Source: Beaufortia kweichowensis (taxonomy: Eukaryota; Chordata; Actinopteri; Cypriniformes; Gastromyzontidae). Taken from it: 64,000 nt of DNA. The position numbers were made by a program, and so were the translations under genes. Shown here piece after piece: positions 26,304-38,900 of this stretch (position 1 is its first letter; each line of letters starts with the position of its first letter). Location of the stretch: NCBI GenBank assembly GCA_019155185.1, contig CM032795.1, forward strand, positions 16,843,795 through 16,907,794, written 5' to 3'. The notes beneath the pieces are model-generated. The model made no database searches. It saw nothing but the letters and a program-made list of their open reading frames with translations, and was not told the DNA's origin.

Positions 26304-28429
26304 TCACATAATATCTTGTCTACTGAGATGCCTTCGATATTTGAGACGTGTAGACGTCTTCTTTGCTCTCTGAGTGTCCTCAACTGGTCGAAAGCCTGGG
26401 TTACAAAAGCACATACATTCATAATAATCTGCTTATGTCCTCTTAACTGGGTTAACTGGGTTATGGTTGGCTATCTCTGAAGATCATTATTAAAACAAAG
26501 TTATGGCACTGAAAGCAGGTTTTTTAAAAGTTCCTTAAAAGTGGTGTGTTGTCTGATATGGGCTCTGTACCTGTCCGAATGTAGATAAAGTTCTGAATCT
26601 GGAAAAATGTAAAAATGAGCTTATTAAAGCAATATCAGCTGTTTATAAAGACATGAATGAGAATCATTTATCCGTTTCATTAAAATCAGTCACATTTTAT
26701 TATTGTGTGATACTTTTAAAAATTTACTGTACCTCTTTTTAATTCTATAATGGTATACTATTATTCCATTCAAGTTCTAGTTCAAGTTCAAGTTCTAATA
26801 AAATGGGTTGTAAATAATTTCACAACACTAAGCAAATACTAGTCATCTTATTCTGTATTTCTTGCATTGTATGTGTTATTTACCTTTTCAAACAGAGCAC
26901 AGGTGTTCTCAACATCCACAGGAACTTTGCTAATCATGTTATAAAAGTTAAGGACTGCGACTCTAATCTGACCCAATAGAAGTGTCTCTTTTGTTGCAGT
27001 GGACTGGATGCGCTTCATTGTTGCTTCCTGTAGAACATCAGAATGCTTTGTTATTTGGGGAGTTAAAATTTTCCCGAAGTCCAGAAGAAGAGATGACCCA
27101 GCTTGTGTGCATAATAAGTGTGGTTACTGTATGTGTGTGCATATACTTACACATTTGTATGCTTGTGCGCGTATGTTGTCTAGCTCTGTCTGTAGCTGGA
27201 AGAGTTTGTTACTACAGTCCAGAGAAATGAAGCTCTGTTCATGTTTAGTCTGTCTCAGATCCAGCCTGATGCGTTCTCTTTCATTCTCTGCAACAGTCTG
27301 TCTTTCCAATAACTGCTCACGGACGGACAGGATTGTCTCACAACGGGCTATGAATTGATCAACGTTCTCAAACTCAAATGTGATTAAAAATAGAGAGAGA
27401 AAAGGTTGCATTACTGAACAAAATTAGATTAGAAAGTTATGATGAATCAAGATAATTGATGCAGAATTCAATAGAAATATCTGTCTGCTGGCCAAAGCTT
27501 CCCAAGCACATGACTTTTCTGTAGGCTTGTTATTATTAATATTCATCACTACCTTCATGGACATCTTTACAACAGCTTCCAGGAAGTCCCGATAGATACT
27601 GTATTTTTTGACACAAGCCTTTAGCTGCTCTTTTCGTGCCAGCAGGGTGTCGAGCTTGATCTGTAGTTCCTTAATTTCATGTTCTTGGAGTTTAGTGTGA
27701 GCTCTCTCTGAATCTGCTTTCTTTAAAGCAAGAGACGATTTGACACTGTTTACCTTAAAAGAGAAAAAATTAAAATGTAAATACGTGTTTTAAAATACAA
27801 TAAAATCTAATAATACATAAAACAAGCAAGTCAAATGCAGGAGGTTGCCTTACTTCCACAAATGTGTCATAATTCTGCATGTATGCCTTCAGGTTTTCAT
27901 CCTTTTCCATAAGGTCTTTCTCCCTCCGTCTAAATCCCTCCCGCATTTGGTCATCTTTCTGACAATAAGAACACAACAGGTACGTCATATCTAAACTATA
28001 ATGGCTACAGTGTTTTCTATATGTGAATAAATGTAAATATTGTTAATGAACGACCTTTTTCTGTGTTTTCAGTTCTCCGTCCACGCTCCTGAACTCCTTT
28101 TGTTTCATTAAAAACTTTGTGGCGTCCGATGTTAAATTCCTGTTGTGCGCTGCATCATTTCTACAAGGAAAGTTTGTACATTATCCAAGTTTATGCAATT
28201 AACTCTCTGAACGTCAGCACAAGTAAAGTTTACACCTCTCACCACTTAAAATCTTTTTTTCTCACTTAAAATCAGATTTATAATCTGATTTCCAGCGGCA
28301 TTACATAAACTGATGGCATATTAATGATTAACAAAATCAACGAGTTGCAGTTAATAAAAAATACACTTACAACGGGAGATGACTCTCGTAAATGCCTCGA
28401 AAGTAATCGCGCAAATTTATGTTCATCAT
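26304..28429 (-). CDS. cfap73: Cilia- and flagella-associated protein 73 (CCDC42 family)
   Basis: Eight coding exons: 28371-28429, 28055-28160, 27854-27958, 27553-27753, 27151-27372, 26884-27027, 26571-26598, 26304-26395, giving 318 residues (human CFAP73 308, CCDC42 316). The N-terminus MMNINLRDYFRGIY carries the family's xxxYFR signature. Coiled coil fills the rest, and RIQSTATKETLLLGQIRVAV (exon 6) matches the conserved 'IQNTA.KTLLLG' block. Family members bind the axoneme and are needed for motile cilia. CFAP73 is preferred to CCDC42 because of the iqcd/tpcn1 neighbours. The C-terminus is the weak point: phase predicts a short basic tail ending at 26304, whereas another frame of the last exon reads DQLRTLREQRRRL and looks more coiled-coil-like. 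Confidence 0.83.
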
Positions 28430-28503
28430 TTTCTGTTTGCTGTTATTTTTGAAAATCTCCGCCTTGGCGATTTTCGAACAGAAAATAACTTTCTGTGCGT
28501 TGC

Positions 28504-28517
28504 GTTTCCACGGCAAC
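28504..28517 (-). promoter_or_regulatory. cfap73: RFX X-box upstream of cfap73
   Basis: On the minus strand GTTGCC-GT-GGAAAC matches the X-box consensus GTNRCC-N(0-3)-RGYAAC with one mismatch. It ends 75 bases before the cfap73 start codon, the distance usual for ciliary genes under RFX control. Confidence 0.6.
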
Positions 28518-28747
28518 GAGAAAAGCTAAACGTTTTGCTCTGTTGCCCTCCAGTGGCAATGAAAGTGTTTTATAACCAATTCTTTACATTTTCTAATTGT
28601 ATTATGTTATGGGTGTAGTGCCTTTACAAATGCCTAAATGTAATAATTTTATCATATAAATATATGCTAATTCTATAAACGTTTCTTCTTCTACGTCTTC
28701 GTTTTCTTCTTCTTCGCCTGCCTCTTATTATTTTTTTAATAATAAAA

Positions 28748-28775
28748 GTAATAATAATAATAATAATAATAATAA
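28748..28775. repeat. (AAT)n microsatellite
   Basis: About nine AAT/ATA units in tandem, preceded by an A/T-rich low-complexity tract with TTC repeats near 28685-28715. Confidence 0.9.
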
Positions 28776-31759
28776 AAGCTCAAATCTATTAAAACATTTG
28801 GTGTATGAAATAAAATATTTCACAGACAACCCCTTCAGATGAGCTTTAGGCCGTTTTAGCCACAATGCACTTTGTTGTCCATGTCATTAGACTTTAATAC
28901 ATTTTTTTGGTTATTTAATGAATAATTCCTCGGCAAGACCAACACGAGAACAAGAAAAGTGACTTTTTATGATGCTTAATGGACTTGATAAAATAAATTT
29001 AAATACGTTAAGTGTTTTTGTATGTTTTTTCTGTGCCTTTTGTTTTTGTGCGCTTGTCCAGACCGTCATTTATATTTTATAAACATGATTTCTGTCTCCT
29101 GTCACCTTCTAACCTAATGCATTAGGGCCACGTGGACGTCTGTTGTTTTTATGCAAAATTACAGAAGAGGATTTCTAACACCCATGTAAATGTCCAAAGC
29201 AGCTTTTACAGGCAAAAAGGAAAAATACTTTGCTCATAAATGCACATGACATTTTCAAGGTCAGTGACCGATTTGCACAGAGGAATAGACTGCTTGGTAT
29301 AAATATAAAAAGTTATTTATGTTTCTGAGTTTAAAGTAGAATATTTAAAACTACAATTACTTCATTTTAAATGATTAATTCTGTATAATAAAAATGTATG
29401 TATAATAAGAGTCTTAATTGTTAGCTGTAAATGTCGCTAAGAATAATTTGTGATGCTTTTTTATAAATTCAACTATGCATCTATGTACAAAATTATGGAG
29501 TCCAGTGATAGCGATAGGACCCTAATACCAAGGATCCCTATACTTAACCTTATGCCTGACCTCAATTTGAAAACATATAATTGCAGTATTGCCCCACATG
29601 TCAGGCAGTAAATAAAGGAGGCATCAGGTCTCTGTGTGTCTCTCCATTGTCTTCACACATGATCAAACACTGAACAAGCACAGGCAAAATTCATTATTCA
29701 AGAGCATAACAGGGAGTGAACAGCCACTCAATGTTTAGGATGCTGATGTTTACCATTACTTAGCGATTGTGGTAAGTGATAAGACACCACTGCTGTCCCG
29801 CTGGGCCGCGGTCAGGGTGCATTTGTTTGTTTGTGTGATAGTTGTACTGCCTCGTTTAGTATTGACAACAGAAGGCTTGTTTATGGAAAGCAAACAGCAC
29901 TGAGCAAACAGGCTAGGGTACGACAGGACTGGAAAAGATGGAGACTAGTGTTGTTTCAGAAAGAACGTCTATAGGTTCTACAGGTGATTTAAGTCATAAA
30001 CAAACATTTGTTTTCCAGTTGGATTATTAATAATCTGCAATTGAACCTTTTTTGATAATTGTGTTGTGTAAGGACATAATTCATATTGTTACAGACAACA
30101 CAAAAAATGCCTGAAACAAATGTATTCAAAAATATTTTTGTTGGGGTCAATTAGGAGGCCAAACATTTCATTTTGCTGAAATCATATTCAAACAGACACA
30201 GACGATGCAGGAAGACATTTTAAAAAGGTTCAGATTAGTCAAACAAGTGTTTGTGAAAGGTCAAGCTGTGGACATTAGGTCTTGCATGCATACACACACA
30301 CACATTGTTTGGCCGGCGGTGCCACCCGTGGTTAGTGATATCATTATGGCAGTTTTGTGTGGAGGGATTAGGACTCTTTTGCTAATAAAGAATGACAGTG
30401 GCTCCTTGCTGCCGAAGAAGACTGGCCCACAACGTTTGAAGGTGGGGTAGGGGTGCATGGGGGGTCTCATTTACCCACACATCATCTATGTGGAGTCCAG
30501 TTCATTTTGGTGAAACACAGTAACAAAAAAAACTGACGATGCTGACGAACAAGGTAAATAAATACATCTATCTAATTATAAGGATTGAATATACGTATCG
30601 ATAATTAAACAATAAATATAAAAACACATTAGATCATCAACAGTGCGTCACAGAAGTAACAGACCCTGAAGAATGCAGTATTTAAACAGGTAAGATTAGT
30701 ATGTACTCTGATGGTTGATTTGCAACAGATCTCTTACATCAACAGATACGTTAATGATGTAGTCAAATTTGATCAGTATTGTGTGTGTTTGTCTACAAGC
30801 AATGACTCTGAGGATTATACAGTCTCCATAGGGAACAATCTTTGTGTTGTAGGGGGAGGGTCTTCCATATGAGTGTTTTCTGATCCACTAAGCATCAAAT
30901 ACACACACGCATACCCTGACCCACTCTAAATCTGCATGGCTATCAGAATTTAAAACTGATTATAGACAACTGCAGACTATATAGAGAAATCATTCATTTT
31001 AAATAATGCATAAATCTAAAATTATTCTTTAATTTTTAATATTTGAAATACTATTCTTTTGTATGGAGAGTTAAAAAATAAAAATGGGATATTTTAGATT
31101 ATGGATAAATTGTCATTTATTGTCTCACTTATTGTGTAGTCATGAGAACAAAGACAAATCTCAGCTTTTACTAATCCCAGTGCATGCTTATTTTACTCTT
31201 AGCTTGTTTTATGATATTTTGGTTATGAGTCTGTATTTTGTCTTATATAATTCTACTATGAATTGATAAAACATTTTTAAAAAATTTAGGTTCTGTCATT
31301 CTGTCTTGTTATAACTCATAATTTGTCCACAACTAACTTTCTCTATTAAATTTTGCTTTGAGATCACATAATGTTTACAGGAGTAAATTCAGTATTAATA
31401 AAATAAACCGCCTATATGTTACAATAAATAAAGTGCTTAAAATTATTATATTTAAGGGCTTAGAAGTTAATGGGGGCAATAATAAGGCAGCACATTGTTT
31501 CATGGTCATTGTCTTGTTATTTGTTACTTGGTGCTGAAAAATTAACAAAGAAATTTATACTAAAATAAAGTGCTTGAAAAAATACAGACTGAAATCAGGA
31601 CTTGCATGTACAGTCTAGATAAACTGATTAAGTTGTTTTACTGAGAATTTAAACTTGAAAGGAGCATCAGGAATATAAAAGAATTATAAAATACAGAGTA
31701 GTTGTGAGCACAGTCTCAAACATTAAGATGAACGCCTTTCAATCTCTTACCACATTGCA

Positions 31760-32330
31760 ATAAATTTGCTTAAGTGGGCATATTTCCCTTTTGCACTTCG
31801 CTTAAGTGGGTATCGCTACAATGAACGGGTTAATAGCATTACAGGCTAATGTCAGAGAGGTAAAAGGGCCCTTATTAGACCATGTGCCCTAGAATGTACT
31901 GGGGCAGCGGCGTGTTTCCTGTAGGAGCTGGATGATGCCATTAGGACTGAGAAAATGAGCTCAGATCACTTAATTACCAGTAAATGAATACTTATCTGGA
32001 CCGGGAAATCCAGTCAGGGTCAAAAGCATTCTAACGACTTCATTACGATTTGGATTCTGAACATCAACGGTAGCCACCCAAATTATAGAATTCCTCTAAG
32101 ATAAGGCAGATAATAGCAGATACATTTCATATGTAGCTTATGAATTTATACACAAATAGATGCTAAAAATGCCTTTCAAGCAACGAGCAATGTTAAAATT
32201 TATGACAGAAATGTCTGACCTTTCATTGTTTCCTAAATTTCATTTATGTGAAGAAAAACTTCTGATAGGTTTCTCTCTTTCTCTTGTTTCCCTGTGACAT
32301 CTCGACTCTTGAAAAGGTGTGAAACTACAG
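31760..32330. promoter_or_regulatory. Candidate enhancer with NKX2-5, GATA and T-box sites
   Basis: Two exact TTAAGTGG octamers (NKX2-5 type, consensus TNAAGTGG) lie at 31770-31777 and 31802-31809, same strand and 32 bases apart, about three helical turns. TTATCT (AGATAA on the other strand, GATA type) follows at 31992-31997, and AGGTGTGA, the T-box half-site bound by TBX5, at 32315-32322. The segment is less A/T-rich than its surroundings and contains GGGCCC near 31867. It lies 1.7-2.3 kb past the 3' end of the tbx5b coding region. This is inference from motif content; no conservation could be tested. Confidence 0.3.
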
Positions 32331-32904
32331 CTCTGAGGCACAAAACACACACACAATTGAACTGTTGTCATGCATACCTAACTGCAAATTAGTTATAATC
32401 TTTATAATAGCTTTACATTGTGCAACTCATTTACTTTCGTTAAAAAATAATCAGGTTTCAAAACTTGCAAAATTGCTTTTGGAGTTGGAAAAAGCGATCC
32501 TAGTTGGAATATCAAGTTGACATATCAAATAAATCACAGCTTCATATAGTGTACTGTAAACACAACAGACATACAGAATGTGGATATACATTTTATTTAT
32601 TTAACAAGTTTCAAAAAACACCTCACAAATCACAGAAACTCTACAACTGCCAAGCTAAAGCAAAAATGCTTAATAAATTAAACAACTGCATTACAAATAA
32701 ATATCAGTAAACACAATTTGTGAGATGTAAAACAATAAATAGTTTAGAATTAACATTAGCATTATGATAAATTACTTGAACATGAAATTCACAACAGGAA
32801 AACTTTTAAAATGGCCATAGTTTACTCATGAAATTCTTATTACTCTGTGGCTCTATAAATAAATGTCCAGCTGATACCCTGCCTCACCCAGTCTCCCTCA
32901 CTAT

Positions 32905-32933
32905 CTCTCTCTCTCTTTATCTCTCTCTCTCTG
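32905..32933. repeat. CT-rich simple repeat
   Basis: A (TC)n run of about 29 bases interrupted by 'ttta'. Confidence 0.8.
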
Positions 32934-33857
32934 TATCTTTTGCCTTGGGCCATGACAGGATTGGTAACATCACTGCTCCCTTAATGGAATGTGACACTTG
33001 CAGTACACAACATTCACGTTTCTCATCATAACACAGATAAAACTAAACAAAATAAAGGAACCCCATCCAATCCATCTGTGGCTAATGCATGTACATGTAG
33101 AGATGAGGGGAATATTTAATGTAAAGTTTTGTATCCGGCAGAAATCTAAACATCAGCTTGTTTGTGTTTGTACATCAGTATTACTGAAGTGAAATATTTT
33201 CACAAAGAAAGAGCTTTGAATTATGAAAACTACTGGCCATAGTAAAACAACCCACCATTGTTACAAATCTTACTTGTTTTTTTTACCAAAAAAATCTGTA
33301 ATCTTTTTTTTAGGTATGTGGTAATGGTATCAGAGATTCACACAATATCTTATCATCCACAAAAACATGTCACAAGCACGGGTCATGCAAACATCCACCA
33401 CAAAGTTTGGGATAAGAGGATAGTGATACCATATTTTGTTTATTGATTTCAAATGAAAATCTCTCCAAATATCCTGAAATCCTGTTAGTTCACACTTGCT
33501 CCACAGTGCTGGTGAACAGAAAAATCTTTGGCAATTAAAATGTTCTTGATGTATCATTCTAGGTTTTTCAGATTAATGTTTTGGTTTCTGTGTTTTTTAA
33601 AGCACCAGTACATTCGGTAGAACTAGAAAATAAAACCCTTGTACACTGTACATAATTTACAGCATCAAGCCCTTTGTGGTTTTACTTGTAAACTGTTTTT
33701 GAAAAGTATAAAAAATATGAAATATTAGTATAAAAATTATGTGAGAGAGAGATAATAACATAAAATTTATATAGAACACATACAAAATTATTATACTAAT
33801 ACTTGAAATGCTTTAATAATGACTACGCTGACTTTTATGTTGAATTTTTTGTTAATA

Positions 33858-33863
33858 TTTATT
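33858..33863 (-). promoter_or_regulatory. tbx5b: Candidate polyadenylation signal of tbx5b
   Basis: AATAAA on the minus strand, 196 bases past the stop codon. A second copy lies at 33439-33444, so the choice is uncertain. Confidence 0.35.
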
Positions 33864-34058
33864 TTGATTATATACCAGGATAAAGTGTCAGGTTTAAACT
33901 GACAGACTTCATTTAATTATCAACCAGGCAGAAACTGTGGAGCAAAATAGACCTACTTCTGATTCCAGAATGGAGTTATGGGGAAGTTTTTAAAATGACT
34001 TCATACTCTTACACAAACATACATATCTCACACAAACACACATATCAGACATACTTCT

Positions 34059-37000
34059 TCAGCTGCCCCCACACCAGCTGTTTGGTTGTTGATTTTGGCT
34101 GAATGATCGATTGCAAGCATAAATTGAGAAATCAGTCATGCAGTGTGACTGGACACCCACCTCACAGGTGTATTGTGGATACAGTTCCTGGGAGAAGTCA
34201 GGGGTCGGGCCAAATGTCCCACTCATTTCTTTAGCAGAAGACAAGTTTTGGTAAGTTGTGCTGTCCATATAAGAAGCCCATCTGAGGTCCTCCATGCCCA
34301 TCTGAGACCCTCCATACATGCAAGGCTGGTTCTGTGCAGTCTCCATACTGTTCACAGGGGCCAATTCGGGAGAAAGCTGATAGGTGTAGAGGTGGCAGGT
34401 GGGGTCATTAATGGGAGGAGTTTCAGTGAGGTTGTGGTCATGATCACCTGCATAGAGAAAGGATACTTTTTTAGTTAATTCAACCAGAAATTAAAATTCT
34501 GTAATCTAAATTACTTACATTATGTCCTTTAAAGCATGCAAGATTTCCTTCTGCTTTATCTCTAACTAACATTTTTTTAAATCTGAAATTTTAAGACACA
34601 ACATGCCCATGTTAACCTGTTAACTGGTGGAACACTTATTATTATTCTTACACTTATTATTATTATGTCATAATAATTTAATATTTCATAGTTGAATTCT
34701 AATCTAATCATGATGAACTGTATATTGATGGAAAGGTCTAAGACTCGAGAATAAATATTTGACACATTTTCATAACAATAAACATAACATAAAACATTAA
34801 AAATGTTAATGTTATTTATAAAATACCTAAAATTAGAATGTTTTTTTATAAATGTTTAAGAAATATAATAAAATAAAAGTTATCAGTTTAATATTAATGA
34901 CATGACTCACTTACTAATGACATCTATCTTAATAATGTCATAATAAAACTATTGTTTGCAATACGAACTGTCCTTGTGGCCAGATAGTCAGACTGGAAAA
35001 TTTCACTAAAGTGAGAACTTTATGGTGTAACATGTACCTGAAGTGTCAGAGCAGGCATAGCTAGGGCTGGGTTCCTGTGGCACGGTGTATTCAGGCTGAG
35101 ATGGACAGTCAGGAGAGAATGGAGCAACTCTCTGTCTGGCAGTACTGCGGGGAACCAATGGGTACTCCTTACTGTGGTAAAAATGTAAAAAATGTGACAC
35201 AAAAAAATTTCAGCAGGCTTTATACATCAGGGTGGTAAATGTGAGAGGGCAGGGTGGGAAAGAAGGCGACCATATTTTGCATGGCAATGGGGCTAAGCGA
35301 CATTACAGTACTGATCATTTCTAATTAAATTGTTAAGCTAAGGCACAATTATGGTAGCTAACTATCCTTTCTCTACCCCCTTTCAGAATCTGACTCATTC
35401 TTCTTTCTTTCTGTATTTTTATAAGCAGCAGACACACACACACACATTAGCCCCTCATTGACCTCTGTGTGTGACAGTGTGTTGTGCCGCCCTGCTCTTA
35501 ATATTGTTACTCTATAAATATCCCTCTCTCGTGTGTCACATTTAATGTTGTCAATGTGCAACACAAAGCTTTGACTTTGGTTCCCGAACCATGCAAGTTA
35601 AAAGGACAACATATTCTCTGTGTATCTAAAAGAACAACATCAGTGGTTGTGAAATACAGCACAAAATGAAAAATTATGTTGAATAATTATTAAATGAATT
35701 ATTAAATAATTGCTCTTATGGGGAATAATAAGGACTTAAAATGAAGAAATTTATTATTGTATGTACTACATGCACACAAAACCATGGTATTGCTAATAGT
35801 TTCAGTAAAATGCATTTGTGTATGAACATTTAAATAGTCTGTCCCACCTTGGTGTACGAGACATGCGATGCAGTTCAATATCATCATTTCCACGGAATCC
35901 TTTGGCAAATGGATTATTCTCAATCTTCAGCTGTGTGATCTTGAATTAAAACAACAGAGGATTAGGACTGCAGCTTTCTCTAAATCTATCTCTTTATTTG
36001 TGATTAGTGAGGTCCTGCTGTTATTCTTACTGTGTGGTTCTGGTAGGAAGTCACAGCAATGAAGGCCGTCTCGGGAAAGGAATGTGTGCAGAAGCTTGTG
36101 TTGCTGGAGCCAAAGCTGTTCCTCTCATCAGCCTTCACTATGTGTAGGCGCGGTTGGTATTTATGCATGGAGTTTAAAATGATCTGCAGCAAATAACAAG
36201 AAAAAAATTAGTTAAAGTGCTTACCAGTTAATTGAGAGTTTAGAAACAACCATCAATACATTAAATAAATACACTAACATGTCCAAAAGGGTCCAGGTGG
36301 TTGTTGGTGAGTTTGAGTTTTTGGAAAGAGACAAGCTGTCTCATCCAGTGAGCACCTGAAGCAGGTGAGTCTGGGTGGACATACAGTCGGCCTGGAATTG
36401 CAGGCTCAGCTTTACCACTGATGGACCTGCAGAGCAAATAGGACATGAACAGTTTGGTATAGTCAAAAGAATAAGAATACAAATGTGAGACAACCTTAAA
36501 TTTCTCTTAGCATTCTATAAGGTTTCCATAAATTTATTTAAATCTCCATATTTATGCATATCTGCTATCTTTTTTCTAAGCATTTAAGTTACATTCAGTA
36601 TTGTTGGCTGTTATTTTCAGTCAATGATGCCATTACCAAAATTTCCTTAAAATGTTTTTATTTAAAAGAAATTAAAAGTGTAATGTTAACCTTTTATTTT
36701 ACTAATATTAATCAAGATAAATAATTATTTGTATTTATTAAATCGCAAATCTTACCATTTGTTATCGGCAAACTTATACCGGTGCTCGTCGGCTGAAATG
36801 ATGTCCATCAGTAAGATATATTTCGCTTTGGGATTAAGACCTGTTACCTTTACCTTGTAGCTGGGAAACATTCGTCTGAAAGAGATTAATAATATATTAG
36901 AAAGAAACAACACCGACAATAACAATAGGCAAATAATAATAATGGTGATTTGTTTTTACATTTTCTATACTAACAATATCTCATTTAATGAATTTTAAGT

Positions 37001-37856
37001 ATGGATGAATAACAGTTTTAAAAAGCACACGCTTTAACCAGCATTTAGGGACATTATAAATAAATAATAAATAACGGATATAAATAAAAAAATGGATAAA
37101 TAAACTATAAACATACCTAACAGACAGAACAGGAGCCGGTTAGACATGATATGAAGAAAGTGTCGCTCACCTGCCAGCTTTGGTGATGATCATCTCTGTA
37201 GTGACATCATGAAATTTCGCCCACAGATCTCTTTCGTGCAAATAAACTTTAATTCCCTCCATGCCCTGCACGCAAGGGTCGGAAAAAAACAAAACAACAG
37301 AAAATAAAAGGAGGGTTTTCGTTCTTTTTGTTTCTTAACAAAATAGCATTTATCGCTTTTTTAATTATTCAGATAAGGCCAACATTATCGGGAAAATGAG
37401 AAAAATATAATAATATAAGATGTTGAAGCTATTTTCGTGGACATTTTGGGACATCAATAATCCTACAAAAAATCTATTGCGAAAAGTCTTGCCTTGTTTG
37501 ATCTAATGTTAATATTTTATCATTACACTTCTGTATTAAAGAACGAAGCTAGACATTTATTTTGTATTAATTGTTTGTATACACATTCAGGGCGATATCT
37601 TAATAAACAACAACACACAAAATGAACCGTTAAAATGATTATCACACTTTTAGATTGGCCTACTGCAGAATTTTCACAATAATTTTGTCTTGTTAGCACA
37701 GACATGGCTGACCTGTTGGGATAGCTGAGTTGGTGGTGGCGGTGACCCGGTTCTGCTCCGAACGTGAAGCCTGGAATCTCTGTCCTTTTCTAAATCCATC
37801 GCTGGAGATTCTCCGGCAGAGCAGGATTGTACAGATCCAAATTCTAAATCTGCCAT
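34059..37856 (-). CDS. tbx5b: T-box transcription factor 5, tbx5b-like paralog
   Basis: Eight coding exons in phase: 37713-37856, 37171-37265, 36756-36875, 36279-36426, 36031-36183, 35848-35939, 35038-35171, 34059-34447, giving 424 residues. The T-box DNA-binding domain spans about 50-240: GMEGIKVYLHERDLW opens it, GRRMFPSYKVKVTGLNP and [20 protein letters not shown] are intact, and SKEYPLVPRSTARQRV follows it as in Tbx5. The first 48 residues differ from Tbx5a and human TBX5, and the C-terminal part is short, about 95 residues less than human (518), keeping a block around 'QPCMYGGSQ...MEDLRW' that corresponds to 'QACMYAS...SLEDI'. Tbx5 proteins act in the nucleus in heart and forelimb/pectoral fin development. 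The b assignment rests on divergence and length; it could only be settled by a tree. Confidence 0.9.
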
Positions 37857-38765
37857 AACGCCGTCCGAATACAACTACAGTAAACAAAATAAAAGATGAG
37901 ATCAATGAAAGGCATGTGATTTCTAGACATTTATAATAAAATGATGTCCTTCTAAAAAACAGAAACCTATAAGTTCAAAATAAATAGGAATTATAAGAAA
38001 ACTATAGGCACTATAAGTAAAATAAAACCCGACTTTGGTTCTGACTCTTTGCTGTGTTTTAGTGAAAATAGTTTTCCTAGTTAAATTCATATGCATTTTT
38101 ATACTATTATACTATTTTTTTATTAGCTATTTGACTAAGACAAATAACGCGTTCATTAAAAATGCCTGTAAAACGTAAATAAGAGAAATACGACTTGCTG
38201 AAAAATGTCCAAATGTATCGTGCATATTTTAATGGGTTAGGCTACATTTAATTCGTTTTTTTGGTCCTAAATTCCTTTACAAATACATGTGCTAAATCTC
38301 TTACCTCATTGTTTTTTTGTTGACATAAATTCTGCAATGAACGCGTAATTTAAAAATCGTTCTAACTGATTGTTATTTCTACAATATTTTTAAATGTTCT
38401 GTAATGCAGATGTCCGTAAAACAGTTTGTAGAGATTTCATTTTGCGTTGTCTCTCCTCTTAGACCCTTTCATCGATCCTGTGCTCTGTCCCCTCTTTTCT
38501 ACCGTATTTGTGCATTCTCCATCCATTTTTGGTCTCCTTTAGCATGATCCCTGCTCTGTCGTCACGCTCTGTTCATTCACACACCTATGACAAGCCATGT
38601 CCAAACTCACACTGAAATAATGATGAACAACACCGTTATAGTGCGCGACCACCTCATCTCCTCTCCCTCACGAGAAATCTGCTCGTTCTTAAATGCTCCC
38701 AAAACATATATCCAAAAACCACGTAGAAAAAGTAAGAATATCGTAGTAGGAAAAATCTACTCACC

Positions 38766-38900
38766 TTTTTGGTGTAGAATTGATGCTCACGCACAAAATT
38801 GTTGGGTAAGTAATCCGCGCTTGTCCGTCAGCATCACTGAGCGCGAGGCTTGCGCGCGGCGGGGTTAAAAGTTGAGAAGGTCGAAAGGAGGTAACTAGGC
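38766..38900 (-). other. tbx5b: Probable non-coding first exon of tbx5b
   Basis: A strong minus-strand donor (AAAAAG then gtgagtag) lies at 38757-38765, and an acceptor (ttactgtag) precedes the coding exon at about 37871. The exon body from 38766 up to about 38900 is GC-richer than its surroundings, with several CG dinucleotides. Its 5' limit is a guess. Confidence 0.4.

Larger units (their letters stand above)
28518..34058. other. Non-coding stretch between cfap73 and tbx5b
   Basis: About 5.5 kb with no exon I can support. It includes an (AAT)n run at 28748-28775, a CT-rich run near 32905-32933 and the 3' flank of the T-box gene. A segment of higher complexity at about 31760-32330 carries a cluster of cardiac-type transcription factor sites and is listed separately. 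Developmental regulators often lie beside such gene-poor DNA. Confidence 0.6.
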
